Shown here piece after piece: positions 6,290 through 12,450 of a DNA stretch of 14,894 nt (position 1 is the stretch's first letter; each line of letters begins with the position of its first letter). The notes under the pieces are model-generated. The model searched no databases and had not been told where the DNA came from. It saw nothing but the letters and a program-made list of their open reading frames with translations. A program made the position numbers and the translations under genes. Source of the stretch: Acetobacteraceae bacterium (lineage in GTDB: Bacteria > Pseudomonadota > Alphaproteobacteria > Acetobacterales > Acetobacteraceae); the NCBI GenBank assembly GCA_947478535.1, contig CANJXD010000089.1, positions 1-14,894 of the forward strand, in the 5' to 3' direction.

Positions 6290-6457
6290 CCGGTTGAATC
6301 AGATGTCCACCCGTCTTGGGAATTCCGATTCCGGAGAAAAGCAGCCTGCTCCATGACCCAGCATCGCATCGATCAAGACAGTCGCCTGGCTCGCCGTGCC
6401 GAAGGCATGCCTTCGGCGTGATACAGGTCGCAGGTCACGAGTATGGGCGGCACGCCC
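6290..6457. other. Non-coding gap between IS debris and the secretion block
   Basis: About 170 bases without a credible gene. It probably contains the outer end of the IS630-like element, whose terminal repeat I cannot identify, and the downstream region of the HlyD gene. The only striking structure is the 20-bp palindrome at 6398-6417. Confidence 0.5.
6398..6417 (-). terminator. Perfect 20-bp palindrome, candidate terminator of the secretion block
   Basis: GCCGAAGGCATGCCTTCGGC reads the same on both strands. It lies 41 bases beyond the stop of the last minus-strand gene (HlyD-like, stop 6458-6460). This suits a transcription-stop hairpin, but there is no T tract. It could instead be a repeated extragenic palindrome or part of the IS630 end. 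Confidence 0.4.
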
Positions 6458-7303
6458 TTAACGCCGCGCCTGCGGCCCTGGGGGTAATTCCGGCTCCAAT
6501 TCGAATTCCACACGGCAGCGCGCACCGCCCGGCAGGGTGCGGCTCGGGTTGGGCAGCGTCAGCCGCACGCCGAAGGTGCCGCTCGCCGCATCGAAGACGT
6601 CGTCGAGCACGCGGATCTGCGCCGTATAGGCCCCGCCGATCGGCGCATCGGGCCGCACCGTCCCCACGGTGCCCACGCGCAGCCGGCCGTGCAGGCGCAC
6701 CGGCAGGAAGGTCTCGACATGCAGCGGGTCGAGCTGCGCCACGCTGAGGATGTGGTTGTCGTAATGGATGTACTCGCCGGGGCCGAGGTTGCGCCCGGTG
6801 ACGACGCCGTTCACCGGGCTGCGGATCACCCGCTGCTCAAGCATCGCCTCGACGCGCCCGACCTCCAGCGACGCGATGCGCCGGTTGAGATCGGCCAGCG
6901 CCATGTCGCTGGCGGCGATCGCCATATTCGCGCGCAGCTCCTCCAGCCGCTGGGTGGAGACGACCGAGCGTTCATGCAGGCTGGCGGCGCGCGTCACCTC
7001 GCTGCGCATCTGATCGAGCCGCGCGCGGCGCGCATCCATCTCGGCATTGCTCTCGGCCCGCGCGCGGGCCAGCGCCAGCGTCGCGATCTCGACCGAGGAT
7101 TCGAGGCGCGCAAGCACCTGGTCCTTCACTACCGGCGTGCCGCGATCCGCCTCCACGCTGGCCACGATGCCGGTGATGGAACTGCCCAGCCGCAACGTCA
7201 GCGAAGGCTCCATCACGCAGTCGAAGACCTGCTGCGCCCGCAGCCCCCCCGGCGCCAGCAGCAGCGCCACGGCCAATCCCAAGCGCACCTTGTGCAACGC
7301 CAT
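6458..7303 (-). CDS. HlyD/MFP-family periplasmic adaptor
   Basis: The predicted protein is 281 residues. A Sec signal peptide covers residues 1-23 (MALHKVRLGLAVALLLAPGG then LRA|QQ), so it is exported rather than anchored. The mature protein has the adaptor layout: a lipoyl-like half near residues 38-70 (SSITGIVASVEADRGTPV, VLARLESS), a long alpha-helical hairpin with coiled-coil character (about 70-150), the second lipoyl half (IRSPVNGVVTGRNLGPGEYI) and a beta-barrel ending in PGGARCRVEFEL. Such proteins link an inner-membrane exporter to an outer-membrane channel. Its ATG overlaps the stop of the SecA-like gene (TGATG at 7301-7305), so translation is probably coupled. A longer open frame upstream is only the shadow of the SecA-like gene. 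It is the third protein with lipoyl/HlyD-type modules in this block and the only one with a plain signal peptide. It is the last gene of the operon. Confidence 0.88.
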   Translation of the reverse strand: MALHKVRLGLAVALLLAPGGLRAQQVFDCVMEPSLTLRLGSSITGIVASVEADRGTPVVKDQVLARLESSVEIATLALARARAESNAEMDARRARLDQMRSEVTRAASLHERSVVSTQRLEELRANMAIAASDMALADLNRRIASLEVGRVEAMLEQRVIRSPVNGVVTGRNLGPGEYIHYDNHILSVAQLDPLHVETFLPVRLHGRLRVGTVGTVRPDAPIGGAYTAQIRVLDDVFDAASGTFGVRLTLPNPSRTLPGGARCRVEFELEPELPPGPQARR

Positions 7304-9291
7304 CACTCCACCTCCCCGGCAAAGGCCATCATCGTGCCCAGCCTGCGTTCCTGCGCCAGAAGGTCCAGCCTGGCACGTCGGTGGCCCTGGCGCGCGCGCG
7401 CCTGCGCGGCATCGAACAGCCGTCGCGCGGCAAACCGTCCGATGCTCCCTGGCAGCCCCGCCAGCAGGCGCCACGGATGCCGAGGCGCCATGTCGAGCAA
7501 GGCATCGCGCATCGAAACGATAGCCTCGGCGCTGCCCGGCTGGCCGCGGCGCCCCGCGCGCCCTTCCAGCTGGCGGTCGATGCGCCTTGTATCGTGCCGC
7601 TCGGTCAGAATCACATGCAGCCCACCCTGCGCCGCGACCGCATCGCTCAGTTGGATATCCACGCCGCGCCCGGCCATGTTGGTGGCCACTGTGATGCGGG
7701 CCGCGCCTCCGGCCTCGGCGATCACCCCTGCCTCGTCGCTGTCGCATTCCGCGCTCAGCACCGCATGCGCCATGCCGGCTTCGCGCAGCCTGGCGCTCAC
7801 CGCCTGCGATGCGGCGACCGAGCGTGTGCCGATCAGGACCGGCCGGCCGGCCGCCTGCAGCGCGGCCGCGCGCGCCGCCACCGCGGCCCATTTCTCCGCC
7901 TCGCTTGGTAGCACGGTGAAGCCGCCGCGCGACAACCGCGAGGGCTGATTCGGCGGCACGCGGGTGATGCGCAGCCGATAGACCGACCACAATTCGCCAC
8001 GCGCCTCGGCCGCGGTGCCGGTCATGCCGGACAGGCGCTGGTAGCGGCGGAACAGGCGCTGGTAGGTCAGGCGCGCCAGCGGCAGCTTGCGCGTGCTGAC
8101 GGCGCAGCCCTCCTTCACCTCGATAATCTGGTGCAGGCCGTCGCTCCAGGATCTGTCCGCCATGACGCGGCCGGTATTTTCATCGACGATCTCGACCTTG
8201 CCATCGCGCACCAGGTAATGGTCGCCGCGCTGGAACACCAGCCGCGCGCTGAGCGCCTGGCGCGCCGCTTCCTCGCGCCGGATGCGGCCGGCCCAGATGC
8301 CGCCCATCGTCGTGCCCAGCTCGGCCAACCGCGCGCGGCCGGCCTCGGTCAATTGCACGCGGCGCTCCTCCCGCAGCAGCCGGTAATGCGCCTGCGGCGT
8401 CAGCGCATCGGCCAGCGCCAGGGCATCTTCCGCCCAGCGCCGTTCTTCTTTCGCATCGGTCTCGCGGGAGATGATCAGCGGCGTCCGCGCCTCGTCGATC
8501 AGCACGCTGTCGGCCTCATCGACGATGGCGAAATGCAATCCGCGCATCACCACGCGCGCCTGCGCCTCGGTCTCCGTGCCGGCCAGCACGCGGCGCAGCT
8601 TCAGCCGCGCGGGGCCGGCGGCACGGCCGAGCGCCAGGCGGTCGCGCAGATAGTCGAAGGCCAGTTCCTTGTTGCTGGCATAGGCGATGTCGCAGCGATA
8701 GGCGGCGCGCCGCTGCTCCGGCGCCATGCCGTGCAGCAGCACGCCCACGCTCACGCCGAGCGCCTCATACAGCGGCGCCAGCGCTGCCGCGTCACGCTCC
8801 GCCAGATAGTCGTTGACCGTCACCACATGGGTCGGCGTGCCGGCCAGCGCGGCGATGGAGGCCGCCATGGCGGCGGTGACGGTCTTGCCCTCGCCGGTGT
8901 CCATCTCCGCCACGCGCCCGTCGAGGATCGCCAAAGCGCCGAGCAGTTGCACGTCATGGTGGCGCAGTCCCGTCCGCCGGCGCGAGACCTCGCGCACCAG
9001 CGCGGTGCCGCGCGCCAGCGTCTCGGCCGTGAAGCCAGTGCGGCGCAGGGCCATGCGCAGCGCCAGCGTCTCCTGCCCGAGCGCCGCCTCGTCCCGCGCG
9101 CGCAGTCCGGCCTCCAGCGCCGCGGCGGCGGCCACGATGGCGCGCGCACCGCGGCCGCGCAGCGCGGCCGCAACGGCGCGCGGCGCGGCCAACACAGCGG
9201 TTTCCAACGCGTCGAGCCAATGTTCCTTCGGGTCGCGCCGCTCGGGATGCGGCTCCAGCGCCGGTGGCGCCCAGGCCAGGCGCGCGGTCAT
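7303..9291 (-). CDS. SecA-like DEAD ATPase, shortened accessory paralogue
   Basis: The predicted protein has 662 residues; housekeeping SecA has about 900. NBD1 has Walker A MDTGEGKT (130-137), TVNDYLAERD (158-167), the YASNKELAFDYLRD segment (204-217) and the DEAD box VDEADSVLIDEARTPLIIS (257-275). A preprotein-crosslinking-like region spans about 220-365. NBD2 has GMTGTA (422-427), TNMAGRGVDI (537-546) and RQLEGRAGRRGQPG (573-586). After this only about 76 residues remain. Most of the helical scaffold, the helical wing with its two-helix finger, and the C-terminal zinc motif of SecA are therefore missing. The ATPase core looks active, because all nucleotide motifs are present. The gene lies between SapC and HlyD genes, so it is a system-specific ATPase, probably cytoplasmic or at the membrane, and not the cell's main SecA. 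GAAGGGG about ten bases upstream supports ATG 9291. Which partner replaces the missing parts is unknown. Confidence 0.92.
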   Translation of the reverse strand: MTARLAWAPPALEPHPERRDPKEHWLDALETAVLAAPRAVAAALRGRGARAIVAAAAALEAGLRARDEAALGQETLALRMALRRTGFTAETLARGTALVREVSRRRTGLRHHDVQLLGALAILDGRVAEMDTGEGKTVTAAMAASIAALAGTPTHVVTVNDYLAERDAAALAPLYEALGVSVGVLLHGMAPEQRRAAYRCDIAYASNKELAFDYLRDRLALGRAAGPARLKLRRVLAGTETEAQARVVMRGLHFAIVDEADSVLIDEARTPLIISRETDAKEERRWAEDALALADALTPQAHYRLLREERRVQLTEAGRARLAELGTTMGGIWAGRIRREEAARQALSARLVFQRGDHYLVRDGKVEIVDENTGRVMADRSWSDGLHQIIEVKEGCAVSTRKLPLARLTYQRLFRRYQRLSGMTGTAAEARGELWSVYRLRITRVPPNQPSRLSRGGFTVLPSEAEKWAAVAARAAALQAAGRPVLIGTRSVAASQAVSARLREAGMAHAVLSAECDSDEAGVIAEAGGAARITVATNMAGRGVDIQLSDAVAAQGGLHVILTERHDTRRIDRQLEGRAGRRGQPGSAEAIVSMRDALLDMAPRHPWRLLAGLPGSIGRFAARRLFDAAQARARQGHRRARLDLLAQERRLGTMMAFAGEVE

Positions 9292-9330
9292 GCCGCGCGC
9301 CCCTTCATCGCCTGCCGGTCAGCCGGCGCC

Positions 9331-10143
9331 TCAGTGGGTGGAGGCGCTGCCATTGGCCTCCACGCCCAGGCTCGCGGCCACCGGCGATGGCGGGGTCGGG
9401 TCCGGCGCAACGGCCGGCGCCTCGTGCTGGCGGAAGCGGTCGAGCATGGCCTGGAAATGCCGCAGCGAGGCCAGGTGGAGGAAGGTGCATTCCAGCTCGT
9501 CCTTGGCCAGCAGATCGGCCAGCACCTCCGGCGCCAGCGCCTTCAGCTTGGCGCGGTCCACCACCATGAAGCCCGAAAGCTGGCGCTGCTCGCCGCCGCC
9601 CAGCGTGAACTGCGCCTGCATCGGTTGCAGCAGCTTCAGCTCCAGCAGCCGGTCACAATAGGCGCGGGTGCGGCGGAAGCGCGTCTGGTAGTCCTGCAGG
9701 AAGCCCAGCACGGTGCGCAGATACTGCGTCTGCGCGCCATCGGAATCGAACAGATGCTCGCCGCGCCCGGTCTGGTTGCAGCCATCGAAGGTCTCGTCGA
9801 TGTGCAGGGTGAAGGTCTTGCCCTCGGCATCCTGCGAGAAGACGAAGGGATAGCGCCGCACGAAGGCCGGCACGTATTTGCCCACCCAGCGGCCATCGGT
9901 GCCGACATGCAGGTTCTCATTCTCCCGCGCGCCGAGGATGACGGCGGGAAAGACGGAGTCCTCGTTGCCAGCGAAGACCACGGGATACTCCGCCGCCGCC
10001 TCGGCGAATTCCACAGCTGTCACCGGCACCGAATTAACCTCGGCGGCGAAGCTGTAGCTCTCGCCCGTCTTCACCGACCAGCCCTGATGGCGCTGGAAGC
10101 TGACCGGGACGGCGGTACGGTAGAAGAGCTGCTGGGTTGCCAA
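9331..10143 (-). CDS. SapC-family protein
   Basis: The predicted protein is 270 residues. It shows the SapC family pattern: FYRTAVPVSFQRHQGWSV at the start, a YSFAAEVNSVPVTAVEFAEA segment, EYPVVFAG (52-59), GRWVGKYVPAFVRRYPFVF (84-102) and a later conserved FLQDYQTRF helix and SGFMVVDRAKL region. The last 35 residues are a proline- and alanine-rich tail. There is no signal peptide or membrane segment, so it is likely cytoplasmic. SapC was named from the S-layer export locus of Campylobacter; its biochemical role is unknown. Here it is the first gene of a group with the SecA-like and HlyD genes, 39 bp before the former. The start is TTG at 10143: no ATG or GTG is available in frame nearby, and AAGGA precedes it by about 11 bases. 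Function within the export system is inferred only from context. Confidence 0.88.
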   Translation of the reverse strand: MATQQLFYRTAVPVSFQRHQGWSVKTGESYSFAAEVNSVPVTAVEFAEAAAEYPVVFAGNEDSVFPAVILGARENENLHVGTDGRWVGKYVPAFVRRYPFVFSQDAEGKTFTLHIDETFDGCNQTGRGEHLFDSDGAQTQYLRTVLGFLQDYQTRFRRTRAYCDRLLELKLLQPMQAQFTLGGGEQRQLSGFMVVDRAKLKALAPEVLADLLAKDELECTFLHLASLRHFQAMLDRFRQHEAPAVAPDPTPPSPVAASLGVEANGSASTH

Positions 10144-10180
10144 GACGGGGATGATCCTTGCTGTTCGACTACGCCTTGTA

Positions 10181-10244
10181 TGAAACAGGATTCAGCATGC
10201 CGTTCATGTTTCGCGCCGCGGCACTTCTGTTTCACCCTGTTTCA
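10181..10244 (-). promoter_or_regulatory. Phased TGTTTCA repeats upstream of sapC, candidate operator
   Basis: On the plus strand TGTTTCA occurs at 10228-10234 and 10238-10244, with the near copy TGTTTCG at 10207-10213 and the inverted copy TGAAACA at 10181-10187. The direct copies start 21 and 10 bases apart, so they lie on the same face of the helix. The group lies 38-101 bases before the sapC start, where a regulator binding site would be expected. No regulator gene is visible. Confidence 0.5.
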
Positions 10245-10269
10245 CGCCGCCGACGCGCGAAGATCTCAC

Positions 10270-10286
10270 GGCGCTCCGGCAGCGCC
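10270..10286 (-). terminator. GC hairpin just after the M50 fusion gene, weak terminator or attenuator
   Basis: GGCGCT (10270-10275) and AGCGCC (10281-10286) form a 6-bp stem with a 5-base loop, starting six bases after the stop codon at 10292. There is no T run. With the phased repeats it suggests that sapC-secA-hlyD is partly uncoupled from the upstream genes. Confidence 0.35.
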
Positions 10287-10291
10287 CGCGA

Positions 10292-12442
10292 TCAGACGCT
10301 GAAATGCTTCAGAAAGACCTGCCGCAGCCCGCGATACAGCCGGCTCGCCACCGGTTCCGCCGCATGCACGAAGCGCACATGCACGCGCTCGCCGAAGCGT
10401 GGCGCGTCTCGCCGCTCCTCGACCAGCGCCAGATCGATATGGAGGAACTTGCCGATGGTGCGCTGATGCGCGGGGTCGGTCGGGTCGAGCGCGATGCTGC
10501 CGCCGCCCTGCGTGCCGAGCGCCGGATTGGGCAGTGTCTCCTCCAGCTGCGGGCCGATCCGCTCGATGCGTGCCGCCAGTACCTCCTGCCCGCGGCTGGC
10601 CGTGCGCAGCGCGATGCCGCGCGTGCCCTGCAGGACCAGGTCCACCTCGCTCTCCGGTACGGCGACGCGGATCACCGGCGCCTCGTGCCGTACCACATAG
10701 CCGACCAACTCGCCCTTGCGCAGGAACCGGCCCAGCAGGTCGTCCGGCCGGCGCAGGCTCAGCTGCCCCTCGGTGCGGGCGCGCACCATCAACTGGCCCA
10801 TGCGCTCCTGCGCCAATGCAAGATCGGCGCGCGCCAACGTCAATTCCTCCAGCGTGATGCGCGCGCGCGAGGGGTCCGACAGGTCGCGCATGGCGTGATG
10901 CGCCTCCAACTCGCTCACCCGCGCCAGCAGCAGCCGCACGCGCCCGGCCAGCGCCGGATCCTCCAGTTGCAGCAGCGCCGCGCCGGCCGCAACCTCGGCG
11001 TTCGGCGCGGCGTGCAAAGCCACCACCACGCCCTCGACGCCGGCCACCACGGGAGCCTCGCCGCGCACCCAGATCACGCCCTCCGCCATCGTCGCATGCG
11101 GCAGCGGCAGCACGAAAAGCAGCGCGCCCACCAGGGCCAGGCTGGCGCCGGTCACCGCCAGCGCGCGGCCGCGCTGGCGCCGCAGGATAGGGCTCGCCAG
11201 CAGGAAGCGCGCCCATTTCACCATCGGCACCACCGCCAGCAGCACCAGCGACCAGATCGCGATCAGGATGCCGACCACGAAGAACTGCGTGCCCACCAGC
11301 AGCGCGATCGCCAGCGAGACCATCATCCGATAGACGACGGCCGCGATGGCGTAGCAGAACAGCCAGGGGGTCTCGCCGGGCGCGGTGGCGGCGCGCTGCG
11401 CGGTGCGCACGCCGAAGGCGTAACGCTGCACCAGATAGCCGATATGCGCATTCGCCCGGCTCGCCAGGTTCGGCATCTCCAGCAGGTCGGACAGCACGTA
11501 ATAGCCATCGAAGCGCAGCAGCGGATTGCCGTTGAACAGCACGGTTGATACGCCACAGATCAGCATCACACTGAAGGCGAAGGCGCGCACCAGGCCGGGC
11601 TCGGCATTCACCCAGACGATCATCGCCAGGCTGGCCAGCGCCACCTCCACCAGGATGCCGGCGCCGCCCACCACCGCCCGCCGCCACTTCGAGGGGAAGG
11701 ACATGCTGTCGGAGGCATCAACATAGGGCACCGGCATGAAGACCAGCAGCATCACGCCGATCTCATGCACATCGCCGCCCCAGCGCTTTACCGCCCAGGC
11801 ATGGCCGAGCTCATGCATTGCCTTGACCATCGGATAGGTCAGCACCAGCAGCAGGAGGCTCTCGGTGGCCAGCACGCGGTCTGCCACGTCGCCGGTCAGC
11901 GCATCCCAATGCTGCCCGGCCAGCAGCAAGGCATAGACGACCAACGCCATGAACAGCAGCCCGCCGAAGGCCGAGAAGACCAGCCGCGCGAGCGGCGCGG
12001 TGGCCGTCAGGAAGGCGTCCGGGTCGAGTAGCGGCAGCCGGATCGCCAGCGGATTGGCCAGCCCCGCCAGAAGCTTGCGCCGCCGCTGCCGCCGTCCGCG
12101 ATCGGCCAACTCGCCGATATCCGGCGGGATGTCGCCGAACAGCACGTCGGCGGCGTGCAACTGTCCGAGCAGGCGGATCACCTCGTCCTGGGTCAGCGCA
12201 TCGTCGCCGAGCTGCGTGGCGGCCAGGCTCCAGACCTCCTCCATGCTGCGCTGTCCATCGAGCAGGCTGACCAGCGCATAGGCCTCCGGCGCGAAGCGAT
12301 GGAAGCGGCCGGAGCTGCGATCCTGCAGCACGTACCAGACCTGCCCGCGAAACAGCGTGCGGTGGAAGCGGGCATGCGCGCGCAGCCGCGGCCGCAGCCC
12401 CGCGACGCGGTACCAGGAGGGGCTGAGGAAGGCGCGTTCCAT
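10292..12442 (-). CDS. PqqD-like / M50 membrane metallopeptidase / HlyD-like fusion protein
   Basis: The predicted protein is 716 residues. Residues about 20-110 form a PqqD-like winged-helix module (RFHRTLFRGQVWYVLQDRSS, FHRFAPEAYALVSLLDG). The M50 (site-2 protease) part follows with several membrane helices (about 155-175, 192-208, 260-278, 285-303, 363-405, 428-445). It has the zinc motif HELGH (210-214) and NPLLRFDGYY (306-315), whose D312 is the likely third metal ligand, so the active site seems intact. After a last membrane helix near 445 comes a lipoyl/HlyD-like module (ANAEV-type loop near 465-495, an alpha-helical hairpin, then VIRVAVPESEVDLVLQG). It probably sits in the inner membrane with the adaptor part in the periplasm. 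It may process or route the exported protein, or serve as a non-proteolytic scaffold. The start is eight bases after the GAF-HlyD stop, so expression is coupled. Confidence 0.92.
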   Translation of the reverse strand: MERAFLSPSWYRVAGLRPRLRAHARFHRTLFRGQVWYVLQDRSSGRFHRFAPEAYALVSLLDGQRSMEEVWSLAATQLGDDALTQDEVIRLLGQLHAADVLFGDIPPDIGELADRGRRQRRRKLLAGLANPLAIRLPLLDPDAFLTATAPLARLVFSAFGGLLFMALVVYALLLAGQHWDALTGDVADRVLATESLLLLVLTYPMVKAMHELGHAWAVKRWGGDVHEIGVMLLVFMPVPYVDASDSMSFPSKWRRAVVGGAGILVEVALASLAMIVWVNAEPGLVRAFAFSVMLICGVSTVLFNGNPLLRFDGYYVLSDLLEMPNLASRANAHIGYLVQRYAFGVRTAQRAATAPGETPWLFCYAIAAVVYRMMVSLAIALLVGTQFFVVGILIAIWSLVLLAVVPMVKWARFLLASPILRRQRGRALAVTGASLALVGALLFVLPLPHATMAEGVIWVRGEAPVVAGVEGVVVALHAAPNAEVAAGAALLQLEDPALAGRVRLLLARVSELEAHHAMRDLSDPSRARITLEELTLARADLALAQERMGQLMVRARTEGQLSLRRPDDLLGRFLRKGELVGYVVRHEAPVIRVAVPESEVDLVLQGTRGIALRTASRGQEVLAARIERIGPQLEETLPNPALGTQGGGSIALDPTDPAHQRTIGKFLHIDLALVEERRDAPRFGERVHVRFVHAAEPVASRLYRGLRQVFLKHFSV

Positions 12443-12450
12443 GCGCCCGC

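Noticed and set aside
6689..7948. 419-codon plus-strand open frame opposite HlyD and the SecA-like C-terminus
   Set aside because: Same compositional signs of a shadow frame; no motif, no ribosome site.
7304..7990. N-terminal extension of the HlyD protein to 510 residues
   Set aside because: It would overlap the SecA-like gene by almost 700 bases; a clear signal peptide begins at 7303.
7303..9291. Housekeeping secA
   Set aside because: The protein is about 240 residues too short, lacks the C-terminal domains and is embedded among SapC and adaptor genes.
8131..10302. 723-codon plus-strand open frame opposite the SecA-like and SapC genes
   Set aside because: It is rich in Q, R, H and A, matches no family I know and is fully antisense to two well-supported genes.
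10304..11548. 414-codon plus-strand open frame opposite the M50 fusion
   Set aside because: Very rich in Q, R, H and A, typical of the complement of alanine/leucine-rich coding DNA; no motif.
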